From assembly GCF_000204055.1 (NCBI RefSeq), contig NW_006768781.1, positions 515,940-579,939 on the forward strand: a DNA stretch of 64,000 bases. Reading direction: 5' to 3'. Below are positions 1 to 10,897 of the stretch, piece after piece; the first letter of the stretch is position 1, and each line of letters begins with the position of its first letter. This stretch comes from Melampsora larici-populina 98AG31. Taxonomy: Eukaryota > Basidiomycota > Pucciniomycetes > Pucciniales > Melampsoraceae. The position numbers and the translations under genes are program-made. The notes under the pieces were generated by a model. The model searched no databases. It worked only from the letters and a program-made list of their open reading frames with translations, and was not told the DNA's origin.

Positions 1-1829
1 TGCGGCGACAGACAAATTCAATCTATCAAGAACATACCAATTGAATCAGCTGTTTGGGATCATTAAAAGGAAACAAGATAGCTTTGATTGATCTGAGATT
101 GTCAAAAACAAAACAACATACTTTTTTTGTGAGATTGCTAAGTCAAGTGTTTGGAATTGTATTGAAGGTACTTGTAATCAATGCGGGTGGTTGAATCGGC
201 TCTGGCAATCAAGACCCATTGTGATCATCATTGTTATAATCCAAAACCTACATTAAGATCATCAAAATCGATCTCCTCCTCATTACAATCTTTGTTCAGC
301 TCGTTTTCACAACCATCCTGATGTATCTCACTTTCAAATTCCTGATCAAGAGCGTTGACATCAGATTCATCTTCTTCCAGGATGGTAGCAAGAGTTTTGT
401 GTACAGGGAAGGAGCCAAGATGCACTTTCTTTGTTGATTTTGATTCAGGAGGAGTGATTTTGATTGCTTTAAGCCCAGATTTAATGATGAGCGCGATTTG
501 ATGACATATACATTGGATATGCATCGTTTTTGCCTTCCATTCAAAGTCTTTGCCAGAATCAAGCGCAATTTTAGACAACCTTGTTTCCATTTCCCTTGCC
601 ATTGTAAAGTTGTTACCACCCAAATCCGTTGTCTGAGACAACATGTGTGATTTGCAAAAGATTGAAGTCAGCAAGTCATTCAAAACTTACATTATGAAGA
701 AGATCAACTCATCTTAGGATAAAGTTTATGTTTTTTGAGAAGGTTTATCAATGGCTCTGCAAGCCACTTGCCGTTGTGATACCACACAATGGGTTTGAAT
801 CCAAGATGTTGAGAGACATACTCCCAATTGTCATTGATGTAAGTTATAGAATAGCTTGAGAATCCAAATTGGCTCCCCTTACTTGTCCAGGCATCCTGTA
901 TAATTGTAAACTTACTGGACACATTCTGGCATGATGTTTGGATGTAAGTAGAAATAAAGGAAATTAGTGATAGATTGATAACACAGGATGAAAGTTTGAT
1001 ACTTACAGCCAGAGAATCGAATAGGGCTTTCTTTAAAGATACATAAAGTCAGTGACCTTGAGTTGCAAACCAAGTCTGACCATGAACTTCATCTTCTGGA
1101 TTGGTGTATCAGAAGGCAGCTCGTAGCATGCAATTTTCGGCATGCGTCCAAGGTACTGATTTGGAGACCATCCATAACACCGAAATTTGATTGAATGTCT
1201 TGTTATCAAACTGGCCAACTTTCTGAGCCAAAGTCACACCAGGCTCATCATCATCAATACCCTCTTCTAGTTCTTGTAGTTCAAACACTGTTGGTGGAAG
1301 TCGAGCTCCAGCTTCAATTGCTTCGATTCTAGCTTTACAACCTGGTTTTCCAGACTTTGACCGCTGAGTTGAGCCATCCCAAAGAGCCAGTAAATTTGTG
1401 TCTGAATCTGAAGCACCTCAAACAAGAGTTGGTTCACTGTTTGGTTGCTTGCACCAGTTGCACTTAAATGAGTTACCAACACATTTGAGATCCTAGGTTT
1501 TGTCACAGCAATGATGATTTGGAGAACCATGATTGAAATTGATCAATTATACAGAAAAAGACTAAGAGATTGAAAAAAGTGGACCAACATCATTTCCACC
1601 ATGAATTGACTTTTCAAAGTAAAGGCTTATATTATCAAAGGGAGTTTTTGAGCTGCTGGAAGTGTGTTTAACTTTGGAATTCTTGTCATCTGAATCTTGA
1701 CAAAGATTGATATCTTCAGGCCAAAGGATAGATTCATGTATTGGTTGTGGCTATATTGGGAAGATTAAGCAAGGTATATCAATACATGTTCATTCAAATT
1801 CTAAGAGGATCAATGAATAAAGCTTCTTA

Positions 1830-3227
1830 CACTACACAAAATGTAATCTTTACCAGGCGGTAAAGAAAACTACTGACATAGAAAAATCCTGAGGCAACAG
1901 GAAGAGAGCTAAAAATCTGAAAAAATGTACACCTTGTTCCTAGATGTTGGGGTGTCCTGATGAGTATTTTTTTGTATTTTACACACAGATATTGGTTAAT
2001 GTACTAACAATAAAGGCTGAGAATCATCAAAAACTCACCTGTAACAATACCTGAAATTTGGCCCATGATTTTGAAGACAGGATTTTGAAATTTTCAAACA
2101 TCAATAACTTTTGCATTTCTGAATCAAATCAGTCGATTTTGAGTTCATCAAAAAGGTGAGTCTTTCCTCTACATTTATCATTGAGACATCACATCTGTAG
2201 CTGCTCTGCAAAAGATCCTACAGAGCTACTTATTCAGAACTGTTTGAGCATATGTAGAGCGGTTACATGACTAGATAACACCTTACTACCTTTATGAAGT
2301 CTGAAGGAGAATAGTTCAGCTTTTGAATGAACTAAAAATTGAGTTATTTGGAGCAGAATTGCCAAAGTTATTGAAGATTTTAGACCACAAAATATTGTCT
2401 TCATAATCATGACCCAGATTTCAGGTATTGTTACAGGTGGGTTGTTGATGATTTTCCAAACTTAACAAAGTCCCTTGCCAAAGGCCCGAGCCCCAGCGAG
2501 GGACTTACCGCATAAACTGGAATCCTGGTGTGAGAAGTGAGCTGTATTTGCTCCAAATTCTCTACATCTGTTTGTTTTTTTTGTCTCTCAATAAACATGT
2601 CTTGCAACAAAGAAAGAAGAAAATGGCAAGGGACCATTACATATGTACCAATTGCAACCTCCTTTCTATCTTGCTGGGAAGTTATCTTTTTGAGTAGTTG
2701 AAGATCAATCATTTTGACCGCTTTCTGAGAAATACAGGCTTTGAGCCGGCTCGCCGCTGCTGAAAAATGAAAACAGACCCATTTTTGATTCCCCAGTAGC
2801 CCAAGTTCCAGACCAGATTTGGGGGAGCTTGCAATTGGCTCATATGTAATGAATATTTGCAATCATCCTTTTATTTACCTCCGAGACCTGTTTATTTAGG
2901 AACAAATCAAAGAATTCAAAGTAGTGTTTTTTGTGCCAATACAGGCTACTTCTCACACCAGGATTCCGTTTTATGTGGTAAGTCCCTCGCTGGGGCTCGG
3001 GCCTTTGGTGAGGGACTTTGTTAAGTTTGATGATCTTCAGCCTTTATTGTTAGTACATTAACCAATATCTGTGTGTAAAATACAAAAAAATACTCATCAT
3101 GATGCCCCAACATCTAGGAACAAGGTGCATATTTTTTCAGATTTTTAGCTCTCTTCCTTTTGCCTCAGGATTTTTCTATGTCAGTAGTTTTCTTTACCGC
3201 CCGGTAAAGATTACATTTTGTGTAGTG
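1830..3227. mobile_element. CACTAC-ended foldback element (copy A), TTA target duplication
   Basis: Long inverted arms, roughly 1830-2061 and 2420-3227 (the right arm is split by a nested insertion). The ends read CACTACACAAAATG and its complement, and are flanked by TTA at 1827-1829 and 3228-3230. The arms share a GGCGGTAAAG block, a TACTAACAATAAAGG block and a CCTGTAACAATACCTG block. No coding capacity was seen, so it is non-autonomous. CACTA termini with a 3-bp duplication fit EnSpm/CACTA, while a TTA target also fits PIF/Harbinger, so the superfamily is open. It sits in an intron of the decayed hAT gene. A relative occurs at 56141-61473. Confidence 0.8.
2457..3029. mobile_element. MULE-like TIR element nested in copy A
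   Basis: 573-bp element with near-perfect inverted ends of about 90-100 bp, starting CAAACTTAACAAAGTCCCT and containing a GGCCCGAGCCCCAGCGAGGG block. Flanks read ATGATTTTC (2448-2456) and ATGATCTTC (3030-3038), a 9-bp duplication with one mismatch. Long TIRs plus 9-bp duplication fit Mutator-like elements. It splits the right arm of the surrounding foldback element, so it inserted later. An open frame of 143 codons inside has no recognisable domain and is not called a gene. Confidence 0.72.
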
Positions 3228-3783
3228 TTACCTGGACTTTCTGTTTTGCTTTTTTGGCTTGTACTGACTTTTGTCGAGTCACTTTTTTCCTTGGTGTATT
3301 TTTTTTTGAGTCTTTGAAGTATGACCACCAACATTATCATTACTTAATGCAGAGGCTGATCTCTGTTGTGATTGAGTTGTGGTCTGTTGTGAATTTGGTA
3401 AAGTAGGTGATCCGACTTGAGGTGAACTGAGTCTGGTGCTAGGAGCTCTACTCAAGGCAATTTGTGATGAGCGTTGACAAAGGACAGTTGGACGTGAGGT
3501 TGATTCTGCTTGTGTAGGGCTTCCAGAAGGAGAAGAGGACATCATTGTTGGAAGGCTTGAGTATTGGTGGTAAACAAGGATATTTGATGATTGATTTTGT
3601 GACAAACAAGTTCAAAATCAGAAGTAGTACTTTACTCTACTATACTGTAATTTTCAATACTTTACTCACCAAAGTAAAGTATAGAAAAGGGCAGTCCAAT
3701 ACTATACTTTCAAAGTTTAGTATCAGGAACTCAGTACTATACTACAGTATCACAATACTGTATAATATAGTGGCAGTGTTGCA

Positions 3784-4153
3784 GAGACCATGCATCCACT
3801 GAGAATCGTGGGGGCAGCATCACAGCAGATCTGGCAGATTATCCAAGAAACACCCTCATCATTGCTTTGAAATATGTAGATAAAGTGTTGAAGGATTATG
3901 CCAAAGATTGTAAACATGTATATGCACTTGCAAGGAGAGGTGTTGGTTAAGTGCACCAGGCCCTACTATATCACCAATCAGAAAGAAGGCAAATACTTTT
4001 GTAAAACGTATCATAAAATCGATCTTTGGGTATCAATCACATCCAATCACAAAAGTGGTCATATACAAACCCACACAAAACAACCCAAAAAATGAATAAA
4101 GTTCCAAAAAGAATAAACATTTGAAAATCTAGGAAGAAAGGAACCAATGAAGT
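3784..4153. other. Spacer between hAT-1 end and PS synthase 3' end
   Basis: About 370 bp with no recognisable gene or repeat. It probably holds the 3' UTR of the synthase gene on the minus strand. Confidence 0.4.
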
Positions 4154-6547
4154 TCAATGAGAGTGCAGTTTTTTTCTTTGTCGGTTTCTCCAAGCCGGGA
4201 TAGCAAATTTAATTGTCGGATAAAGAATCAAAAGAGTAATTGCCAAAGTCCAGAAAAGTTTCACCGGCTTTGGCATAGGCTCAGGAAATTCGCCTTTCGA
4301 CCATTTGACAATGATCAGCGATTCCAGCTTTATAAGTCGCAGGGTATCAAAACAGCCGCTAGTCAATAAACCATCTCCACCACAAGACCCGAGCAACCTG
4401 TCCATAGCCCAAATGACATTACTCACAAATATTGTAGCCATTAGTAACCACGCATGGGAACCCATTCTTTTGACTCTCTTGATATATGTAGCGTACTGTA
4501 AGAATGATCAAACAAACGGGAGAGATATTAATCAAACTGCGATGAGTTGATACCAGACACGGCCGGCTTACGTCATAGAATTCTCGAACTGCTGGCAAAG
4601 CCCAGAGAAACATCGCTGCCAGTCGAATGATGACGAGCGGGTGCTCGGGTGCGATCCATAACAATGATTTGAGCTGTGATGGACACCAGAATGTGTCAGT
4701 TGGCAGGGTAGTGTCACGCTGATAGAAGACCTTTTGAACGCACGTAAAACACGTTCAACTCGGACAATAAGAACACCGTCAAGAGTGCCACCGTCGATAT
4801 ATAGCTAGAGGATCAGCAGGGAGAGGCGGATCATCCTAATCAAATTTCTGATTCCATAGCTTCATTTGGGATTTACGATAAATTTGATATATGGACTGAC
4901 TTGCGGAAATGCTTGGTACCTTCCCACCGAAATTCGGTCCAATCATAGGGTGTGAATTGTTTAGCAGCATCCTTTGCACGATGGCGAGTTTTCAACTTCA
5001 GTATACCACTACTACTTGATGATGCCAGCTGATTGGTCGATGTAACTGAGGTGGCAGTAGGCCTCAACCCTCGCCAAGAAAAGGGTGAGACGCGGAGCCA
5101 TTCACAAGTCTTCATGCCCAACCAAAGTCCACCCCAGTTGCATATCACTTAATTCCAGAGGGGAGTGGTCGATGAAGCTTGTATCAGAATTGTACCTAAA
5201 GCCATGTCATATTCATCAAACTTACAGACATCCAGGAGCCAGTGATCCCACCAACACTCCGCGAAGTTAGGTAGGTGATGTTGAAGTGAATATTCCATGA
5301 TTTCAAAACCGATGCTAAGGATCCAGCAAAACCTGTCAGAAGGCCAAGGAAGAGAAAGCTCAATCAGCTAACTTTATCTTGTTTAGTATTGAATGGGCCC
5401 GTATATTTATCCATTTTGGTGTCAGCTATTTGAAAACCTTCATATGTGATTACGTCACCACCAGGTGATACTTCAATTAAGCATACAGAAAAATTGATCT
5501 TACCAATGGTCTCTGAGTACCACTGCCTTTCCAAACCATCCCAAACTGTGCGCCAGGCAGAAAATATCGATACCATCCCATACATTTTTTGGAGTAAATT
5601 CACAATTTTCTCCATAACTTTTCTCTGGCAAGGGCTTTCCCAGCGAAGGATCAAAGTATCGTACAAATTCGCGTGCTGTTGTTTTATCTGTCCAATATAG
5701 AAATGCCAGGACCATAAAATAAAGTAAATTCAAGCCCAATACAACGCGCCTAAATGAGTGCGAATAGCAACCAGAAGAATCGATCAGAAAAACGTAGGAC
5801 TGGCAACAGCTCTTGTAAACCAACAAAGAATAATATCGGACACGACAGCAGACGTCTCTCACCAAAAGGCGGGGTGGGGTCTTCGAAAGGGCCCATCCCG
5901 AAAATTGAGCATGCAGAATACTAGAAAAACCAGCACGCCCGATATTACTCCTCTGTCATAGAAGAGTAGAGACAGCAGTCCAACAGGATAATCTATATCA
6001 GCTTATGCGATTCTTGTAAGGAAAGCAACATCTCCAGAGGCAATTCAGATAAAAATGTTTTCAAACGAACAGATGTGACCGAAAAGGTCGAGGAAATTTG
6101 TCGCTATTGTAAGCTAAGACTGCCACAACGGTGGCTCCGATAGCTGCGCCGGCCAGAGTGGGCGGTTGGTAAGCCCATTTGACAGAATCATCGTGCCTGC
6201 ATCCAAGAAGTGCGATCCGAATCAGATTATGAACCAAGGTGCTTAAATTTCATCATCGTGTTTAACCTCATCTGATATGGTTCAAGTTTGGCGTTCGGTT
6301 GGCCGAAGAAAAACGGATTAGGATCCAGGCCTTCAGTTCCGGATAGTAAATTTTCATGATCGACGTCCTCGTCTGCAGATGTGAGATCTGAATGATGATG
6401 GTATGAATCTGAAGAGAATTCAGCTCTTCGTGCGAGATGAGAAGTTGAAGTAGGTCGTTCAGGCGTCAGGTCGTTCGAATCGGTTTTGTTGATTATTGAG
6501 GCATGATGTAAATTACTGGCCGGTAGACGGCTCGAAATCTTTCCCAT
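4154..6547 (-). CDS. phosphatidylserine synthase, base-exchange (PTDSS) type
   Basis: Ten exons can be placed: 6547-6267, 6196-6080, 5952-5863, 5749-5504, 5332-5226, 5147-4901, 4804-4744, 4673-4572, 4495-4427 and 4327-4154. They total 1494 nt, in frame, 497 aa. Family signatures in order: [78 protein letters not shown] and SELNVFY. These match the PTDSS1/PTDSS2 family, ER multi-pass enzymes that swap the head group of phosphatidylcholine or phosphatidylethanolamine for serine. Several hydrophobic segments are visible; the N-terminus is polar and Ser-rich and the C-terminus is basic ([11 protein letters not shown]). Some donors are weak but canonical (GTGCGT, GTCACA, GTTAAA). Most studied fungi use the unrelated CDP-DAG enzyme Cho1, so the type is noteworthy. 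ATG at 6547 is the first in frame with a good open stretch. Confidence 0.9.
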
Positions 6548-7317
6548 GGTCGGTATCAAGTGAAGATAGGAGAGGCTGAGGCTGAGGAGAGGAGATGCTG
6601 AGGAGTCGATTGAAGTTGGGATTATCTTGTAACAAAGATATAAAATTGGGTATGATCGGAGATTAGGGCTGTGACGCGGCCCTGAGCGTGACAGGGCGCC
6701 CCGGGGGCTTCGCCCGGCCTTGGGCAGATCCGATGAGATCCAGAAATCAATCGGCCCAACCAGGTCACACCCAGAATTGTTTATGAGAGCTAAAAAGGAC
6801 CAAAGGGGCAAAATTCTGACTTGTATTGTGTGTTTAGGTGCATGGAATGATGTATAAAACCTATGTCAGCCGCCTCAGAGCTTGAGAGAGCTATGGGGGC
6901 CTACTTTGTGTTTTTTTGAAAAAAATGTGGAGGTGATTCATTGTTCATTGCATATTACACTTTCTGAACAAGTTCAGAAGGTATTTGCATGATAGGGTTG
7001 CTGCCAAGAAGCGTAAAATGTTGGAGCAGGTATTTACAAAGAACCCTACTTCAAGAGAAGAATTTCTTGTGCTGTGAAAACCAAGTAAAACAAAGAGTTG
7101 GAGTATTCAATTTTCCACAAGGGATTGCCACCAATGCCAGGAATCCAATCGTACCCTTGGCTCATTGGATGAGTTTTGATTCTTCAGAGAAAACTTGCTG
7201 GTCCAAAATTTTATGCTTCTTGACACTAGCGACTATAGCCAACAGAAAAGATGACAGGTAACCTGCGAGGGTTGAGTACTTCTTTAGAGTACTCTAGGCT
7301 CACTATTGGAATGTGTA
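6548..7317. other. Intergenic: synthase upstream region and unassigned AT-rich DNA
   Basis: Holds the promoter side of the PS synthase gene. A short GC-rich patch at about 6670-6740 contrasts with its AT-rich surroundings. Further right a short inverted repeat (GAGTACTtctttAGAGTACTC) lies near 7276-7297. No gene is recognised. Confidence 0.4.
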
Positions 7318-7870
7318 TAGTGCGTGGAGGCAAGACCTTGGCAATTTGGGATCAAGTAAATACAGGTAAATACTCAATAAGTTGCCCTTTTGGCCCCGCC
7401 AGCTCAAATTTCATATCATTCAATCTGGTTGGATTCTAGTTTTTTCATCAAAATTGTTTGCTGCTCTTTCCTCTCGAGCTCGGTTTACTGTCCCAAGTCA
7501 ACAAGCTCTTGGGTTGCAAGTTGTTCTTTTGCTCAACTTCCTATGACAAAAACTCACGGAGATAAAATACATTTCCCAAAGAAAATTGATTCTGCAGAAA
7601 AAAAAAAACAAGAAATCATTATTTTCCTCCAAAAAGATATGCAGGGATTGCTCTGGATGAGAGCAGTCCAAAAGCTGAGAAAAAATTGAAAAAGGTGATG
7701 TGTTGGTATAGATATACTCTTTTAAAAAAAAAACAAAAAGATATGCATGGAATGCGCTCTATGAGAGCATTCCAGAACTCCAATCAGCTGGTTGATACAA
7801 TAGGTTTTGAGGTGTAGCAATCGTTTTGGGCCTTCTTTTGAATTTGACAACAATTTGACTCCACGCACTA
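7318..7870. mobile_element. Tc1/mariner-like non-autonomous TIR element
   Basis: Ends read TAGTGCGTGGAGGCAA on the left and the complement of TAGTGCGTGGAGTCAA on the right, flanked on both sides by TA (7316-7317 and 7871-7872). Length is 553 bp and no transposase frame is present. Two imperfect copies of a segment around GATATGCA...GAGAGCA lie inside (about 7637-7670 and 7740-7772). Superfamily is inferred from the TA target only. Confidence 0.6.
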
Positions 7871-9543
7871 TAGTAGGTTTTTTATTAATGACAATGTATT
7901 TCAAAGGCAGATTTGTAAATACAATAAATAAATAAAGAAAGAAGAGGGACTAACAGTCTGTTTGGATAAATCCAGACAGACTACCGTTAGATGACTCCTA
8001 AAAAGGAGGTTTGGATTATAATTAAGCACTTTGGGACTTTGACTACAGTTAGATGACTCCTAAAAAGGAAGTTTGGATTATAATCAAGAATTATTATAAA
8101 GTAGGAAGGCTGGATCTAAGGCCCTCCTTTAATCTTTATGGTAACAGATTAAAGAGTGAGGTGTAGGTCACTAGTCTGGTTGTTCTAAAGTCACCAACTT
8201 GCAGTTGTTTGAAAGGTACACCGACCTGTGAGTTGATATAGGTCACTAACCTGCATTTGTTCAAGAGGTAACTGACCTGAAGTTGATTGGAAGGTCACTA
8301 ACCTAGAAAGCGTCTACTCAGGGAAAGTAGATGATCCAGAACAAGGTGAAGGGATTACTACTTACTTTTAGTCAGGAAGCTGATTAAAGTTACAAAGTTA
8401 TCACTAGTCTTATATTGATAAGACTCTTGATGTTACTTCAATAGAACTTTGATGCTGTTCTTTAAAAGTATGGTGTGATAATTTCTTGGGGGATTTTCTT
8501 GAAGGCCGAGAGGGGAGAGGATTATATACTCTTCTCTCTAAATCTAACTGCAGTGGTATTTGTTTGTATCACTACGTTGGTTTGGGGTTTGTTGTTAATA
8601 ATTGTTATGATCATTAGTAATTATGCTTAATTACATATACATGCTAAGTATGTTATGTAGTGTAAGCATTTTAACTCTTGACACTCAGTCATGAGGTGTA
8701 AATGATGTTTTATTACATACTACATGTGGTTTTAAGTGTACATGTATATGTAATTGATATTTTTATGTCTTTTACTACATGTTACATACTGTTTATAGGC
8801 TGTATGTATATGTAATCAGTTTTATATATGATAATTCTATGTTACAATTTACTTTTGGGTACATGTATATGTACTCAGGGCTGACATAACCAGGCAGACC
8901 CAGGCAGACCCGGCAGCCAGGGTGCCAGGGTGCCTGGGTGCCCAGAGGGCTTTTATGATTTATTGTTCTAAGCTCTGAATCTAAGACCTTTTTGGATGTG
9001 TTTCACCAGTTGTCATTGAAAAAGAAAGTCATGAAGTTGTTGAAGGACATGATGAAGTCAAAATACAACTTATACAAACATGTATGTGACCTAATTTACA
9101 AGTCAATAACAAGCACCTAAAGGGCTGTTTATAGATTACTTTAAAAAAAATAGTGAGAGAGTGTGTGAGAGAGAACTAAAAGTTGATGGGTGCAAAATTA
9201 AGGATAAAATTTGGGCTGAACCCAAGTTGTTTAACATCATAAATTCTGGCCTAGGACGTGGTCTGAGCCTATCTAAAAACCCCGGCCCTGGTGCTTTCTA
9301 GGGTATCTGTTGGGTTCTGCTTTGGATCCAGGTGCCGGTCCGGTCCTTGAACCCCCAACTGCTGGGGAAATTGTTAGAAAATGGCTTGCCGTATGTGCTT
9401 AATTTTATGCCATTTGAAGGAGTGTTCAGCAAAGCGCATAAACCTATAAAGGCATAGAAAAGTACGCCACCAAACTCTATGCCCTTAGAGGGAGTGAACT
9501 GTATCAGATAAATCAGAAAAATTAAAATTTCATGATATCATTA
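7871..9543. other. AT-rich non-coding region with diverged short repeats
   Basis: No coding frame is supported. It contains a 62-bp tandem pair (7986-8088), diverged repeats of a GGTCACTAACCTG-type unit (8167-8310), three ACATGTATATGTA-like units about 60 bp apart (8740-8870), and a small GC-rich cluster of CCAGGCAGAC and CAGGGTGCC units (8891-8949). The TATA-like stretch followed by a pyrimidine tract near 8520-8545 could belong to an old LTR, but no paired repeat was found. Confidence 0.45.
7986..8088. repeat. Tandem pair, 62-bp period
   Basis: GTTAGATGACTCCTAAAAAG plus about 20 more bases occurs at 7986 and again at 8048, with only two mismatches over 41 bp. Confidence 0.75.
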
Positions 9544-9760
9544 GGGGGTTTCAAGTTCATTTTTTTGCGTAATTTTTATAAATTTGGACAAGTTGTTTGT
9601 AAAAAAAATCTTTGTAAAACCAACATATTTTTGTTCCGGGACACCTAAAAAGGTGTCCCGCTGTAAAGAATTCACACATGTTTTACAACAATGGGTTTTA
9701 CAACAATGGGGAAGTTGTTGTAGGGTAAAAATGTGTGAAAACATTCAACTTGAAACCCCC
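9544..9760. mobile_element. Small TIR element (MITE), TA target
   Basis: 217 bp bounded by GGGGGTTTCAAGTT and its exact complement. TA flanks both ends. Inside lie a perfect 10-bp-stem hairpin (CGGGACACCT aaaa AGGTGTCCCG, about 9637-9660) and a tandem TTTTACAACAATGGG pair. No coding capacity. Confidence 0.7.
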
Positions 9761-9911
9761 TATCATATGTAGTCAGTTTGAGGTTTTTTAGTGCAAATTT
9801 GTATTTTTTCATTTTGTTATAGTCTTTGAATTTCTTTAATATTACATGAGTATCTTTCATTTCTTTAAACATCTAAATTAAATTTATTCATATGATAACA
9901 TCATAATCAAG

Positions 9912-9916
<5 letters not shown>

Positions 9917-9943
<27 letters not shown>
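9917..9943. repeat. (AT)n microsatellite
   Basis: Uninterrupted AT dinucleotide run of 27 bp. Confidence 0.95.
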
Positions 9944-10027
9944 AGTTCAAAAATATAAGGAAATCAAGTTGGAAAACAGCTTTTAGAGTCTGATTATTTA
10001 GTATTATGATTCAAGAAGGTTACATTA

Positions 10028-10247
10028 TTAAATAGAAGGATTGAAAATGTATGAGTGAATCAGAATATGATGGTTCACCTGTTGATAAAACTGATAGAAG
10101 CGCTGATGATAAGATAAAGGTGTATCTAACGCCTGCTCATAAGGATGATAACTAACCTGTTGATCAGATTGATTTATATGAGAAGGCACAAGTGAATGAT
10201 GTGAGTACCTGATCTCAGTGAAAGGTAAAGTTCTCTTTCCCAAAGAT
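10028..10247 (-). pseudogene. Exactly spliced partial copy of the neighbouring small gene
   Basis: Contains the last 18 nt of exon 1, all of exon 2 (73 nt) and all of exon 3 (66 nt) of the gene at 10262-10609, joined without introns, followed by a further 63-nt segment (10028-10090) encoding FYQQVNHHILIHSY and a stop. The junctions fall exactly at the GT..AG splice sites of the intron-bearing copy. Only a few substitutions separate the copies. An open frame runs through it (71 codons, Tyr/His/Gln-rich). It is best explained as cDNA-derived. It may also serve as the 3' end of the neighbouring gene, since it lies directly downstream on the same strand. Confidence 0.75.
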
Positions 10248-10261
10248 ATAATATTAATTAC

Positions 10262-10609
10262 CTGATAGAAGCGCTGATGATAAGATAAAGGTGTATCTAA
10301 CTCCTGCTCATAAGGATGATAACTAACCTATAACAACAAATAAACAAACATAATAACCACGACTATAAGTTTTATAAAGTTAGAAACGTGAAAGAACAAA
10401 ATAATAATATACCTGTTGATCAGGTTGATTTATATGAGAAGGCACAAGTGAATGATGTGAGTACCTGATCTCAGTGAAAGGTAAACTACAATATATCAAG
10501 TGTTAGACAGTTCTGATCTAGGAATAAGGAATAAGAAAGTAGAAAGGAAAATTACGTACGTTCTCTTTCCCAAAGATGGGGAAAGAGAAACTAATACAAA
10601 CGAGCTCAT
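10262..10609 (-). CDS. Small Tyr/His/Gln-rich gene, intron-bearing, incomplete 3' end
   Basis: Exons 10609-10560, 10485-10413 and 10327-10262 are separated by two GT..AG introns of 74 and 85 bp, and a GTAATT donor follows exon 3. Read from ATG at 10609 the product starts MSSFVLVSLSPSLGKRT and continues with LPFTEIRYSHHSLVP and YHPYEQELDTPLSYHQRFYQ. An alternative upstream ATG gives a signal-peptide-like MKYVFLIIYELVCISF, but that frame stops soon after the first junction. The exon structure is supported by the spliced copy next door. The function is unknown. The product is short and Tyr/His-rich, so a secreted protein is conceivable but not shown. The last exon is missing unless the spliced copy supplies it. 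Confidence 0.5.
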
Positions 10610-10889
10610 AGATTATAAGGAAAACATATTTCATCTAAATTTTGGTTGGGGTTAACGATTTTACCTCTTCTAACCGTATTACCACACTTCTTTCCGATAA
10701 TGACATCATTCATGTAAATACCTCATTACATCATTTTCTTGTGATATGTAAGACTAATGTTTCATGTGATTAAGTCGATTGAACATTAACAAGGATCATA
10801 TTAATTAGCAACAACTTTGATCATAACAATTGATTGGTGAGGAGTGAAGTTATTGAGGAAAGAAGCAACTCCCCAAAGTGATAAACAAG
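10610..10889. other. Spacer before hAT-2
   Basis: AT-rich; holds the upstream region of the small gene. Nothing else recognised. Confidence 0.35.
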
Positions 10890-10897
10890 GGTATTAC

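Larger units (their letters stand above)
234..3545 (-). pseudogene. hAT-family transposase, decayed and interrupted (hAT-1)
   Basis: Remnant of a BED-finger hAT transposase read right to left. The Ser-rich start (ATG at 3545 or 3542) and a Lys-rich tract run to a splice donor near 3234. The next exon begins near 1750 after an intron that now holds another transposon. A BED-like segment (C-x2-C near 1440, then WDGST near 1375) follows, then a helical segment to about 1030, the segment with AWTSKG at 704-900, and the segment with TTDLGG and CICHQIALIIKSG at 234-660. The C-terminal dimerisation domain is not seen and would lie beyond the window start. In-frame TGA codons interrupt the BED region (one at 1418-1420) where arginine is expected. 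The right terminus is probably near 3780, where short AGTATAGT-like repeats cluster, but no clean TIR was resolved. Family call is firm; exon limits are approximate. Confidence 0.75.

Noticed and set aside
2431..2862. 143-codon minus-strand frame
   Set aside because: Lies inside a MULE-like element and spans its TIR; no domain recognised.
3099..3406. Hydrophobic plus-strand frames
   Set aside because: Antisense to the Lys/Ser-rich hAT start and the foldback arm; phenylalanine-rich shadows of AT-rich DNA.
7986..8890. Possible solo LTR
   Set aside because: A TATA-like box and short repeats are present, but no TG..CA boundary with a target duplication or second copy was found.
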